From the NCBI RefSeq assembly GCF_003841505.1, contig NZ_REGA01000006.1:62001-126000 (forward strand): 64,000 nucleotides of DNA, read 5' to 3'. The position numbers were made by a program, and so were the translations under genes. This DNA is from Natrarchaeobius chitinivorans (GTDB lineage: Archaea > Halobacteriota > Halobacteria > Halobacteriales > Natrialbaceae). Shown here piece after piece: positions 24,946 to 33,757 of this stretch; position 1 is the stretch's first letter, and each line of letters starts with the position of its first letter. The notes under the pieces are model-generated. The model did not search any database and had not been told where the DNA came from. It saw nothing but the letters and a program-made list of their open reading frames with translations.

Positions 24946-26469
24946 TCAGCCGTCCGAAACGCGCGTCGTCTCGAGCGATCCCGACCCCATCCAGACGAAG
25001 CCGGACTCCTCGGCGGTCGCTTTCGCCTCCGGCAGCGCCGTCGGATCGAACTCCTCTCGAAATTCGATACGGGTCCGTTCCGGCTCGACCGCGGGAAGCT
25101 CCGGCAGGAACTCGTCGTCATCGAGAACCCCCTCGACGGAGACGGCTCCGCCCGCACCCAGCGCCATTCCGAGCGCCCGGTACCGATCGTCCTCGGTCTC
25201 CCACTCGACGTCCGACCCGAAGGAATCGTTCGAGACGCGAGCGGTCTTCGTCGTTCCCGAAAGCGTCCCGAACCCCGCCGACTCCTCTTCGGAATCGGAC
25301 GGTCCGTCTTCACACGCCTCGTCGGTTTTCTCCCCTGTGGCTTCCCTCGAGCGTGACCCACCGTCGTCCATCCGCCTCGAGCGTGATCCACCGTCGTCCG
25401 TCTGCCTCGAGTCGCCGGCGGCGATCCCCACCGACGAGCCAGCCGCGGCGTCCATCGCGCTCGAGCGCCCGCCCGTCGGGGACGCCGACTGCGACTCGTC
25501 CGCGCCGCTCACCCGTGACACCGTCGGTGAGCCACTGAGTTCGAACCCGTCAGTGTCGCCATCTCCGCTGGCGTCCGACGACGCGGTCCACGCCGGTTCC
25601 GACGTGGGTTCTCGGTGTGACCGGTCTCGTTCCCCGCCACGATTCTCGGGCTCGCTCTCCGCCGGCGACCGGCCCTCCGATCCGGGATCCGATTCGGCCT
25701 CCTCGATGAACGACGCGACGTCGTCGAGCGTCGCCTGCGAACTCCCGGTCGACGCCCGCCGGTCGCTCGTGGGGACGCTCGTTCCGTCCCGTTCGCGGTC
25801 GCTCGCCCACGCCGGCCACGGGCCGTTGCGCTCGTCGCCGCTCGCGGCCGGTTCTCCCCCTTCGTCGGGCACGTACGCCTCGAGCCCGTCTTCGGGTACC
25901 AGTGGTCGACCGACCGCGTCGATTCGTGGCCCGTACCGATCGCGCAGATCCGCGAGTTCGTCGCCGTCGACCAGCACCCCACGCCACCGGTCGACGCCCG
26001 AGGAGAGCAACACGAAGCGGGCCCCGGTTCCCGCCAGTAGCGTCTCCTCGATCTTCGCGAGGATCGCCGGCAAATTGTCGGTTCCGAGCGGACTCTCCGG
26101 ATACTCGAGGGTTGCCTCGCGCCGCCGGCCGTTGTGGTCGACGACGCTCACCGACAGTCGGTCGCGCGCAACCGACCTCGCGCAGTCGAACGACCAGCCG
26201 ACGGCTTCGAAGACACCCGAGAGTTCCCGCTCGAGGCTCTCCTGTGTGTATCGCGCCGAACAGGAGATACCGCGGTTGCTCCGGGCGATCATCCGCCGAA
26301 GGATCGACGTTCGGTCCCGTCCGTCCTCGAGCGCGCCGGCGAGGACCTCCTCGAGCGGGCCGTCGATTTCGCTCTCCCGCTTGATCTCCGTCGACGTGAC
26401 GCCGAACGCGCCGAGGACGTCGACGGAGATCAGGAGTCCCTCGTCGCTGTTGGGGGGCTCGGGGACCAT
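24946..26469 (-). CDS. haloarchaeal protein with long disordered linker
   Basis: 507 residues, no family recognised. An N-terminal domain (about 1-200: LLISVDVLGAFGVTSTEIKRE, RYTQESLERELSGVFEAVGW, LPAILAKIEETLLAG) and a small C-terminal domain (about 430-507: DRYRALGMALGAGGAVSVEG) flank some 230 residues rich in Ser, Asp, Glu, Gly and Arg, including a short repeat of DDGGSRSR. The linker is encoded by locally repeated DNA (25340-25420). Its stop codon is the flanking triplet of palindromic element 4a. Cytoplasmic; role unknown. ATG at 26469 chosen as the first in a coding-like frame. Confidence 0.6.
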   Translation of the reverse strand: MVPEPPNSDEGLLISVDVLGAFGVTSTEIKRESEIDGPLEEVLAGALEDGRDRTSILRRMIARSNRGISCSARYTQESLERELSGVFEAVGWSFDCARSVARDRLSVSVVDHNGRRREATLEYPESPLGTDNLPAILAKIEETLLAGTGARFVLLSSGVDRWRGVLVDGDELADLRDRYGPRIDAVGRPLVPEDGLEAYVPDEGGEPAASGDERNGPWPAWASDRERDGTSVPTSDRRASTGSSQATLDDVASFIEEAESDPGSEGRSPAESEPENRGGERDRSHREPTSEPAWTASSDASGDGDTDGFELSGSPTVSRVSGADESQSASPTGGRSSAMDAAAGSSVGIAAGDSRQTDDGGSRSRRMDDGGSRSREATGEKTDEACEDGPSDSEEESAGFGTLSGTTKTARVSNDSFGSDVEWETEDDRYRALGMALGAGGAVSVEGVLDDDEFLPELPAVEPERTRIEFREEFDPTALPEAKATAEESGFVWMGSGSLETTRVSDG

Positions 26470-26604
26470 CCTGAGAGGACGGTTTTACGAACAGCCGTAT
26501 ATATCTACGTCAGACGCTGTAAGATATCGTCACTAGGGGATGAAAATTACGGGCCGACGTCGCCGACTTCGCCGCCGAAGCGACGGCTTGCGTTTCCTCC
26601 GTTC

Positions 26605-28185
26605 CTATCGCCGTCTCGGCGACTCGAGTTCGATATCCGCCGCCTCGAGCAGGTCCGCGACCTCCTCGCGTTTCTCCTGGTGGTCGGCGAGAAACTCCTT
26701 CATGAGCTGGGCGGCCTGTTCCTTGCAGTCGCCACAGAGGCGCTCGCCGCCGACGCACTCGTCGTAGACGAGCTTTGCGAACTCGTCGTCGTCACCCGCG
26801 AGCAGGTAGGCGTACAGTTCGTAGACCGGACACTCGTCGGCCCGACCCCCCTTCTCGCGCTGTTCTTCGGCCGTCTCTCGCCCGCCGGTCGTCGCCGACT
26901 TTACCTTGTCGTAGCCCGTCTCGGGATCGTCGAGCAAGGAGATGTGGCTGGCTGGGATCGACGAGGACATCTTTCCACCCGTGAGGCCGGTCATAAAGCG
27001 GTGGTAGATCGACGACGGCGGGCGGAAGCCGTAGCCGCCGTTGTCGACTTCGACCTCGCGGGCGAGTTCCTCGGCCTCTGCGAGGTCGATCTCGAAGGCG
27101 TCGACGTGGCTCTCGTAGACTCGCTTCTCGCCGTCGATCGCGTCGATCAGCGCCTCGAACGCCTCGTCGGTCGCCCGTCGGTCGAAAAACCGCGTCCGGG
27201 GCCGGATCGGTTCCATCCCCGCCTCGTTCAGCTTCCGCAGGGTCGACTCGAGCGTGCCCGCGTCGACGTCGAGTTCCGACAGCGGCGTCTCCTCGAGCGT
27301 CTCGGCGACGTGGACACAGCGAAGCTGGTCGTCGTCGAACGCCTCCGGATCGAGCTGATCGTACCGTTCGGCGACCAGAGCGCGTTCGTTGGGCTCGAGT
27401 TCGAAGCTGGCGTAGGCGTCGCTCACCTTGAAAAAGCGCATCCGCTCGGCCAGGTCCCGCGCCAGTCGAACGTGGGGATCCTGGTCGGGACCGACGGGGA
27501 TGACCGTCGGTTTCGGTTCCTCGAGTTGCGGGTAGAGGATATCGGCCATCTGCGTGACGACCGACTGCATGTGCGAGACGTCGGTCTCGCCGTCGAAGCC
27601 GTAGATCGCCTGAAACTCCGAGAAGTTGGCCTCGGCACCGAGTTCGAACGCGAGATCCTGGACCTCGCGGTTGGTCGACTGGCGGTAGAGCGTGCCTTCC
27701 TCGGGATCGAAGCCGAGTGCGAGCAACGAGAGGAGGTAACTCCGCGCGTGTTCGTCGATCTCGGCCCAGCTCATCCCGCGGGCGGCGTTGGCCTCGAGGT
27801 CGGCGATTAGCGCGTACGCGTCCGCGCCCCGTTGCTGGTGCCAGACGATCTCGTCGAAGACAAGTTTGTGTCCGATGTGCGGATCGCCGGTCGGCATGAA
27901 TCCCGAGAGGACGGCCGCGGGCTCGTCGTTTCGCATCGCGTCGGCGACCGGCTCGTACCCCCGGTGGCCGAAGATCACGCCGCGGCGCATCAGGTAGTGT
28001 GGGTGGGGTACGTCCTCGAGTATCTCGTCGAACTCTTCGATGCCGAACTCCTCGAACAGCTTGCGGTAGTCGGAGACGCTCGAGGAACCCCACGGGTCGA
28101 GCGCGACATCGTCTGCTCCTGCTGCCCCACCGTCGGGTAACGTGGTCCCTGACTCGGACTCCTCGAGTTCGTCGTCTCCGGTCAT
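26605..28185 (-). CDS. trpS: tryptophanyl-tRNA synthetase
   Basis: 526 residues from the ATG at 28185 (an in-frame GTG lies two codons upstream). Class I synthetase that charges tRNA-Trp: HIGH at residues 101-104 in TGDPHIGHK, PVGPDQDPHVRLARD in the Rossmann core, KMSSS near residue 404 in GGKMSSSIP. The C-terminal part carries CGDCKEQA, as in archaeal/eukaryotic-type TrpRS. An acidic N-terminal extension of about 40 residues precedes the core. Monocistronic between the linker protein and the CetZ-like gene. Confidence 0.95.
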   Translation of the reverse strand: MTGDDELEESESGTTLPDGGAAGADDVALDPWGSSSVSDYRKLFEEFGIEEFDEILEDVPHPHYLMRRGVIFGHRGYEPVADAMRNDEPAAVLSGFMPTGDPHIGHKLVFDEIVWHQQRGADAYALIADLEANAARGMSWAEIDEHARSYLLSLLALGFDPEEGTLYRQSTNREVQDLAFELGAEANFSEFQAIYGFDGETDVSHMQSVVTQMADILYPQLEEPKPTVIPVGPDQDPHVRLARDLAERMRFFKVSDAYASFELEPNERALVAERYDQLDPEAFDDDQLRCVHVAETLEETPLSELDVDAGTLESTLRKLNEAGMEPIRPRTRFFDRRATDEAFEALIDAIDGEKRVYESHVDAFEIDLAEAEELAREVEVDNGGYGFRPPSSIYHRFMTGLTGGKMSSSIPASHISLLDDPETGYDKVKSATTGGRETAEEQREKGGRADECPVYELYAYLLAGDDDEFAKLVYDECVGGERLCGDCKEQAAQLMKEFLADHQEKREEVADLLEAADIELESPRRR

Positions 28186-28243
28186 TACCACCGCCTTGGC
28201 GCTCCGGCGCGCAAAAACCTTCGCTTCTGGGTCGCCGCCGGCT

Positions 28244-28300
28244 TAACGAACCACCGTCGACGTAACGAATCGCCATCGACCTGAGGAATCACCGTTACGC
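28244..28300. repeat. three diverged 19-bp tandem units
   Basis: Units begin TAACGAACCACCGTCGACG, TAACGAATCGCCATCGACC and TGAGGAATCACCGTTACGC. They lie between trpS and the end of the CetZ-like gene. The unit length equals that of the array at 35705-35856 but the sequence differs. Confidence 0.6.
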
Positions 28301-28328
28301 ATCGATCGGACGAACGGTTCCGGTCAGT

Positions 28329-28333
28329 CCGTA
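28329..28333. repeat. right-end remnant of a TACGG palindromic element
   Basis: CCGTA directly beside TCA (28334-28336), the complement of the stop codon of the CetZ-like gene, preceded by GGTCAGT like other right arms. No matching left arm was found, so this is at best a decayed copy. Confidence 0.35.
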
Positions 28334-29674
28334 TCAGGCTTCGTTTCGTCGCTCCTCGAGGCGTTCGACCGGTTCGATGCCGGCGAGCACGACGACGGCG
28401 TAGACGAGGTCCGTGCCGGGCCGTGGTGCGTCGCCGCCGAGGATCTCCACCGACCCCGTCGCCGACTCGATCGTCTTTCGGCCGTCCGTGATCGCCCGTC
28501 GGTTGAGCCACTCCGGCGGCCCGCCGACGACGAGCATTCCGCGGTCGGCGTGCTCGCGGTCGCACTCGAGGGTGAGTTTGCCGCGCAAGGCCTTGCCGAC
28601 CGTGGTCTCGATCGCGCTCACCGCCGCGGCGGTGTCGACCGACGGCTCCGTCGCGAACAGCCCGAGGCCGAACCGCGATCCGCTTTCGGCCTCGACCCGC
28701 TGTTCGCCGTAGCCGAGCGTCACCAGATCCGTTCCGTCGCCGAGAATCCGGCCGACGTCGTTCGCGTCGATGACGGTCTCGGCGTCGGGACCAGTCCCCC
28801 CGTCGCTGGCGTCCGCAGTTGCACCGAAGAACGCCGCCACCCGCGCCGCGAGTTCCCGGTTGAGCCGATCGCGTCCCTCGAGGAGGCCTTCGGCGGATTT
28901 CAGCCAGCGCTCGTTGTCGAAACAGACGATCGCGTTCGCGAGCCCCTCGAGGCGCTCGAGCGTCCGGGTCGCGTTCTCCTCGGCGAGCGGACGGGTCGTG
29001 GGTTCCGGCTCGAGTTCTTCGGTGGGATCGTCGTCCGGTGGCCTCGTGCTCTCACCGGGTCCCACACCGACCGTGCCGGCGGCTTCCACGCGCTCATCAC
29101 CGGTATCGTTGGTTTCCACGCGCTCATCATCGATACCGTGGGTTTCCGCGCGTCCGTCACCGGCAGGCGGAACGCGTTCTCCGTCGACACCCCCTTCCCC
29201 GGAACCGCTGGCGTTCGGTGCTCGCGGATCGCCGTCGTCCGACTCCGGGGCCTCGAGTTCGCGTTCGGCCGGCAACGTGGCGAGGACGTACACCGGCGCG
29301 TCGTACATCGTCTGGAGGGTCGCGACGAGGTGTGGCACCGTTCCGCCACCTGTCGCCCCGCCGAGGCCGACGGCGATCAGAAACGCGTCGGCGATCGACG
29401 GCTGCCCTCGGTCTAACTGTCGCTCGAGTTCGTCGACCGATTCCTCGCCGACCGAATCCCCTCGCTGGAGGTTTCCGTTGAGCCCGTTCTCGACGGTTCC
29501 ACCGTACCGATGTCGGTGGTCGTCGGGAATCGCGGAGAGCGCTCGCAGGCTTCTCGCGTCCGTATCGAACGCGAACGCGTCGCCGACGAACGAGTGCTCG
29601 GCCGGATCCGCATCCAGAATCGAATCGGCGATCCGACACCCCGCGCCGCCGACGCCGATCACCTCGAGTTGCAT
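28334..29674 (-). CDS. CetZ/FtsZ-like tubulin-family GTPase with an inserted linker
   Basis: 446 residues. The N-terminal GTP-binding motif is GVGGAGCRIAD (residues 7-17). The tubulin signature loop reads AVGLGGATGGGTVPHLVATL near residue 105, and VYVLATLPAE follows. Around residues 140-225 there is a low-complexity acidic insertion with repeated units such as DDERVETNDTGDERVE; the C-terminal domain resumes at NATRTLERLEGLANAIVCFDNERW. In haloarchaea CetZ proteins shape cells and FtsZ divides them; which subgroup this is cannot be settled here. The stop codon abuts a palindrome remnant. Confidence 0.75.
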   Translation of the reverse strand: MQLEVIGVGGAGCRIADSILDADPAEHSFVGDAFAFDTDARSLRALSAIPDDHRHRYGGTVENGLNGNLQRGDSVGEESVDELERQLDRGQPSIADAFLIAVGLGGATGGGTVPHLVATLQTMYDAPVYVLATLPAERELEAPESDDGDPRAPNASGSGEGGVDGERVPPAGDGRAETHGIDDERVETNDTGDERVEAAGTVGVGPGESTRPPDDDPTEELEPEPTTRPLAEENATRTLERLEGLANAIVCFDNERWLKSAEGLLEGRDRLNRELAARVAAFFGATADASDGGTGPDAETVIDANDVGRILGDGTDLVTLGYGEQRVEAESGSRFGLGLFATEPSVDTAAAVSAIETTVGKALRGKLTLECDREHADRGMLVVGGPPEWLNRRAITDGRKTIESATGSVEILGGDAPRPGTDLVYAVVVLAGIEPVERLEERRNEA

Positions 29675-29750
29675 ACCTCGACGTATCGTTCGGCGGGGAT
29701 TTCACGTTTCCGGGCACGACCTCGTCTCCCGAATCGCCGCTTAACTCTCA

Positions 29751-29827
29751 TACGGATTCCTGTACCTGTGTACCGGAGACCGCGGGACGGTGCCCGGTAC
29801 TCCGGACATGACGGACAGTAACCCGTA
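29751..29827. repeat. TACGG...CCGTA palindromic element, copy 5 (at endA stop)
   Basis: 77 bp, starts TACGGATTCCTGTACCTG and ends GGACAGTAACCCGTA. Stem around CCGGAG...CTCCGG. Exact TCA flanks at 29748-29750 and 29828-29830; the latter is the complement of the endA stop TGA. Confidence 0.9.
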
Positions 29828-30880
29828 TCACGGCGTCAACCGCTCGAGCGACCACCACTCGATCCCGCCGCCCTCGCCGACGAGCGCGAACACCATCGTC
29901 TTGCGGACGCCGTGGGCGAGTCGGACGTCGAGCGCGAGATCTCGCGGCTCGAAGACGTACGTCGACGGGTGGACGCGGACCAGGAGTTCGGAGTGGCCCA
30001 GTTCGTCGACCGACTCGACGTTCGCGTACGTCCGAAAGTCCGCGCCGAACTTGTAGCCGGTCTTGGGGACGACACCCCGATCGCGAAGTTCCGCGTAGAC
30101 GCGCAATCGTCGCTCGAATCGCTCACCCTCGACCTCCCGACCGCGCTCTCGAACCGTCTCGGGCGCGAGGTCGATCGCGCCCTCCTCGGCGAGGTAGGTC
30201 GCCTCGAGCAACGAACACTGGAGCGTCGGCCGATCGTACTCCCGCCCCTCGAGCGGTTGGCCGTAAAACGCCTCCTCGTACAGCGCCAGCGGAGGGTCCC
30301 AGACGACGACGCGATCGGCCAGCAGGTCGGCCCCACAGCCGTCGGGGAGCGCGGACTCGGAAGTGCCCTGAGGATCCACCGGGTTCACGTCGAAGTATGT
30401 GATCTCGCTCTCCTCGTCGACGACCGCCAGCACGCCGTCGGCGAGGTCGTCCGCCGCGACGTCCGTCCGCTCGCCGATGATCCGCAGGGCGTAGGCGATC
30501 TCGTCGTCACCGGGGCCTTTCCCGCGGGGGAAGACCGCGAAATCGCTCGCGGGCGGGTCGGCGACCCACGGCTCTGCGGCCGGCGACAGGTAGAACCCGC
30601 GGGATCGCAGGTCGGCGTAGACGAGAAACCTGACGCCGAAGCTCTCGCCCGGTTCGCGGGCGATGAACGTTCGAAAATCGAGTCGCTCGTCACTCTCTTC
30701 GTCGACGACCGCCTCGAGGTCGCCGCGAAAGAGCAAGTGTGCCGCCTCCACCGGGGCCAGCGCGATCTCGTTTCCGGACAGCGGATAGCCGTACCCCCGC
30801 GAGTCGTGATACCGCTGGCGGGCGTCGCCGCCCACGCGGACGACGTTCGACGCGACGTCGTAGCTCCCCTCGAGTGACAT
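29828..30880 (-). CDS. endA: tRNA-splicing endonuclease EndA
   Basis: 350-residue two-repeat form of the archaeal splicing endonuclease, which cuts bulge-helix-bulge motifs in precursor tRNAs and rRNAs. Two homologous halves are visible (FLVYADLRSRGFYLS and LRVYAELRDRGVVPKTGYKF). The C-terminal half keeps the catalytic triad: Tyr in GYKFGADFRTY, His in GHSELLVRVHP and Lys in HGVRKTMVFA (about K327). The first half lacks the triad and is structural, as expected for a homodimer of fused repeats. Monocistronic; start ATG at 30880. Confidence 0.94.
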   Translation of the reverse strand: MSLEGSYDVASNVVRVGGDARQRYHDSRGYGYPLSGNEIALAPVEAAHLLFRGDLEAVVDEESDERLDFRTFIAREPGESFGVRFLVYADLRSRGFYLSPAAEPWVADPPASDFAVFPRGKGPGDDEIAYALRIIGERTDVAADDLADGVLAVVDEESEITYFDVNPVDPQGTSESALPDGCGADLLADRVVVWDPPLALYEEAFYGQPLEGREYDRPTLQCSLLEATYLAEEGAIDLAPETVRERGREVEGERFERRLRVYAELRDRGVVPKTGYKFGADFRTYANVESVDELGHSELLVRVHPSTYVFEPRDLALDVRLAHGVRKTMVFALVGEGGGIEWWSLERLTP

Positions 30881-30970
30881 AACCGTGGGTTAGCCGGGGG
30901 CCACTAAGTGGCTGTGGATCGGTCGGCTGGGGTGACTCACCAGTAGGGACACTCGTCCGGACTGTTGTTA

Positions 30971-31061
30971 GACGGATTGTTGCAAGGCACTCTCGGTGGG
31001 ACCGCGAAACGCCTGCGTTTGCACCCCACGTCGGGACGGCAGTCGGCCATCACAATCCGAA
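30971..31061. repeat. degenerate TACGG-type palindrome at the stop of the NucS-N gene
   Basis: The left arm GACGGATTGTTGCAAGGC resembles TACGGATTGCTGTAACTG of copy 7. The right arm ends CACAATCCGAA before TCA (31062-31064), the complement of the stop codon. About 90 bp, arms only partly complementary. Low-certainty member of the family. Confidence 0.4.
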
Positions 31062-31838
31062 TCAGTCGTCGCTCGCCGGTTCGGCCTCGAGCGTCCGCTC
31101 TCCCGGCCGATCGCAGGTGGCGTCGAGACAGCGGATTCCGGTCTGCGTCTCGAACGTCGGCAGCCCGCAGGCGCACTCGCCGCTGACGACTCCCGCCGGG
31201 AGGGCGAACCCGGTGTCACACTCGGGGTACCGTTCGCAGCCGGCGATGAGGCCGCCGCGTCGAAGGATCCGGAGGTCGCCGTCGCAATCCGCCTCGGGAC
31301 ATCCCCACTCGCGGTCGAACGCCTCCGTGACCGCGTCGTCGAGGGACTCGCAGTTCCGGTCGAGACAGAGGTTAAAGGCGAGGCCGCGCTCGATACGCAT
31401 CCGGGGGAGACCACAGTCGCAGTTGCTCTGATCGGTGCGGACCGTCGCGTCGGCGGGAACGCCGTAGCGGGTCCCGCAGTCGACGCAGTTGACCCCCGAC
31501 GAGCGCACGAGTGCGCCGTCGCAGTCCGGACAGGTTCCGACCGGCCTCCCGGCCGCGGAGGACGGATAGTGGGCGAACCCGTCCTGGTCGTGGGCGGCGA
31601 TGCGAAGCGTCCGGTCGTCTTTCTTCGCGACGAGCGAGAAGCCGTCGGCGCGCTCGCTCGAGACGCTGTCGGCGCGGGTGAGCCAGGCGACCGGCTGGTA
31701 GCCGTCGACGTCGTGGACGAGGACGGTGTTGTCGGGCTTGACCATCGTCGTCACTCTCCCGCGGTACTCCTCGCGGTCGCCGGCCTCCGAGATCACGGTG
31801 CAATCGCCCGCGAGCACGCGAATCGCGTCGTCGATCAT
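31062..31838 (-). CDS. NucS N-domain-like protein with four zinc ribbons
   Basis: About 258 residues from the ATG at 31838. Residues 1-75 resemble the DNA-binding N-terminal domain of NucS/EndoMS (DUF91): VLAGDCTVISEAG, RGRVTTMVKPDNTVLVHDVDG. No RecB-like nuclease domain follows. Instead there are four topoisomerase-type C4 zinc modules (CPDC...CVDC, CDC...CLDRNC, CPEADC...CERYPEC, CAC...CLDATC). It therefore looks like a nucleic-acid-binding protein, perhaps in repair, without visible catalytic residues. A TATA-like GTATAAG at 31863-31869 supports the 31838 start over the longer frame. Confidence 0.75.
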   Translation of the reverse strand: MIDDAIRVLAGDCTVISEAGDREEYRGRVTTMVKPDNTVLVHDVDGYQPVAWLTRADSVSSERADGFSLVAKKDDRTLRIAAHDQDGFAHYPSSAAGRPVGTCPDCDGALVRSSGVNCVDCGTRYGVPADATVRTDQSNCDCGLPRMRIERGLAFNLCLDRNCESLDDAVTEAFDREWGCPEADCDGDLRILRRGGLIAGCERYPECDTGFALPAGVVSGECACGLPTFETQTGIRCLDATCDRPGERTLEAEPASDD

Positions 31839-31862
31839 GCCGACGTTGGCCGCGGCTTCGTA

Positions 31863-31869
31863 CTTATAC
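31863..31869 (-). promoter_or_regulatory. TATA-like box of the NucS-N gene
   Basis: GTATAAG on the minus strand, centred 28 bases before the ATG at 31838. Confidence 0.45.
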
Positions 31870-32072
31870 TGTGGGGCAGAAGTCAGTGAGACGTCAGTCG
31901 CGAATTCGCGGCCGTCGCCATCGGAGACGGCCACAGGAGAGCGACCGATCGCCGAATAGTTCTGTCCGCCAGTATTGGACCCGGGATCGATCACGAACTC
32001 GCTCGCGGACAGCAGTCGAGCCGATTCGCCCGGATCAGCCGTTCCGGTCGGACCAAAAAACCGACGCTCGAG

Positions 32073-32957
32073 TTACTTGAGTGCGGATTCGGCCATCCGC
32101 TGTGGGAAGCCGACGAGGAGCTGGATCAGGCCACCGGCTTCCTTGTCCTCGCGGAGGTACGAGCGGATCCGCTGGCTGACCATCTCGACGGCGATGATCA
32201 GGACGAGCACGACCACGATGCCGGCCATCATGTTGGGGAAGTTGCGAAGCCCCTGCTGGACCTGAATGATCTCGCCGATGCCGCCGCCGCCGAGCAGACC
32301 AAGCGTGACGGCGACCCGGACGTTCACCTCGAAGATGTACAGCGTCCAGGCGACGAAGGAGGTTTTGACCTGACTCAACATTCCGAAGATGACGGTCTGA
32401 CTCTTCGACGCGCCGGTCGTCTGCATGGCCTCGATCGGCCCGTCGCTTACCTCCTCGAGTTCGTCGGTGAACAGCCTGCCGAGGTTCCCGATCGTACTGA
32501 CCGCGACGGCGATCGTCGCGGAAAGCGGCGAGAGTCCCGCCAGCGGGAGGAAGATCAGGAACCAGACGAGCGCCGGGATCGCCCGGGAGACGCCCATGAT
32601 TCCCCGGAAGATGAAGTTAAACGGGAAGGGAGTGACGCGGCCGCTTCCGAGGACGCCGAGAAGTAACGCGAGCGGAATCCCGAAGACGGTTCCGGCGAAG
32701 CCGATCGCGAGGGTGATTCCCGACTCCCTGAAGAGGTTCCGTTCGACGATGAACCACCAGTCGGGCACGTAGTTTCGCAACGCGTCGACGAAGATCGGCC
32801 ACTGCTGATAGAGGTCAGAAGCCGAGAACTCGACCGCTATCAGCGACCGATAGAGCAAAGCCCCGAACAGGACCACTCCGAGGGCGTACAGTACCCACCG
32901 AACCCGTCGAGTCAGCCGGATCTCCGCGAGTCGTTGCTCGATCGGGGAGGAACTCAT
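32073..32957 (-). CDS. phnE: phosphonate ABC transporter permease PhnE
   Basis: 294-residue inner-membrane permease. After a cytoplasmic N-terminus and one helix (VLYALGVVLFGALLYRSL) come the binding-protein-dependent transport core helices. The ABC-contact loop is the EAMQTTGASKSQTVIFG segment, matching the EAA motif, near residue 185. It is the last gene of phnD-phnC-phnE; its ATG overlaps the phnC stop by four bases (32954-32957). Substrate is inferred as phosphonate or phosphate-like from the family. Confidence 0.88.
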   Translation of the reverse strand: MSSSPIEQRLAEIRLTRRVRWVLYALGVVLFGALLYRSLIAVEFSASDLYQQWPIFVDALRNYVPDWWFIVERNLFRESGITLAIGFAGTVFGIPLALLLGVLGSGRVTPFPFNFIFRGIMGVSRAIPALVWFLIFLPLAGLSPLSATIAVAVSTIGNLGRLFTDELEEVSDGPIEAMQTTGASKSQTVIFGMLSQVKTSFVAWTLYIFEVNVRVAVTLGLLGGGGIGEIIQVQQGLRNFPNMMAGIVVVLVLIIAVEMVSQRIRSYLREDKEAGGLIQLLVGFPQRMAESALK

Positions 32958-33721
32958 CCGGTCACCTCGGAGTGGCCGTTCTCACCGGCGAGGAACTCCT
33001 CCATGTCGATCCCGCCGTACAGGCGATCGATGACGTCGAACGTGAGTTCGTCGCTGTAGCCGTCGAACACGACCTCTCCGTCGGCGAGTCCGATGAACCG
33101 CTCGCCGAACTGCCGGGCCAGATTCACCTGGTGGAGGCTGATCATCGCCGTCAGTCCACGCTCTTCGGCCGCACCCCGGAGATATCGCATCACCGTCTGT
33201 GAACTGCCAGGATCGAGACTCGCGACCGGTTCGTCCGCGAGGAGGATGTCGGGTTCCTGGACGAGCGCGCGGGCGATCCCCACGCGCTGTTGCTGGCCGC
33301 CGCTCATGCGGCCCGCACGCTGTTCGGCCTCCCCGAGCAGACCGACCGTATCGAGCGCCTCGAGCGCTCGCACCTTGTCCGAGCGCTTGTTGAGTCGGAG
33401 GACGCTCCGGAGCAGGTCGGTTCGGCCGAGCGCGCCGGTGAGTGCGTTCGAGTACGCGCTCATCCCGCCGATGATGTTGTGTTGCTGGAAAACCATCGCG
33501 ACGTCGTCCCGGTGTGAGGTAACCGGGTCGCCCTGGACGAACACCTGCCCGTCTGTCGGGTGTGTGAGCCCGTTGATACACCGGAGGAGCGTCGACTTTC
33601 CGGACCCCGAGACGCCGAGGACGATTGCGAACTCCCCTTCCGGAACCTCGAAGCTGACGTCGTCGAGCGCGACGGTTTCGCCGAATCGTTTCGTGAGATT
33701 TTCGACGCGAATCGCGGACAT
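32954..33721 (-). CDS. phnC: phosphonate ABC transporter ATPase PhnC
   Basis: 255-residue ABC ATPase energising uptake. Walker A is GVSGSGKSTLLR (about residues 33-44), the signature MSGGQQQRVGIARAL (about 140) and Walker B ILLADEPVASLDP, followed by the H-loop histidine in MISLHQVN. The ASLDPGSSQTVM context is typical of PhnC. The gene lies between phnD (36-base gap) and phnE (overlap), so the three are co-transcribed. Confidence 0.92.
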   Translation of the reverse strand: MSAIRVENLTKRFGETVALDDVSFEVPEGEFAIVLGVSGSGKSTLLRCINGLTHPTDGQVFVQGDPVTSHRDDVAMVFQQHNIIGGMSAYSNALTGALGRTDLLRSVLRLNKRSDKVRALEALDTVGLLGEAEQRAGRMSGGQQQRVGIARALVQEPDILLADEPVASLDPGSSQTVMRYLRGAAEERGLTAMISLHQVNLARQFGERFIGLADGEVVFDGYSDELTFDVIDRLYGGIDMEEFLAGENGHSEVTG

Positions 33722-33757
33722 TGTAACTAGTGTGGTCGTCTGGCTCTCGATCGAGCG

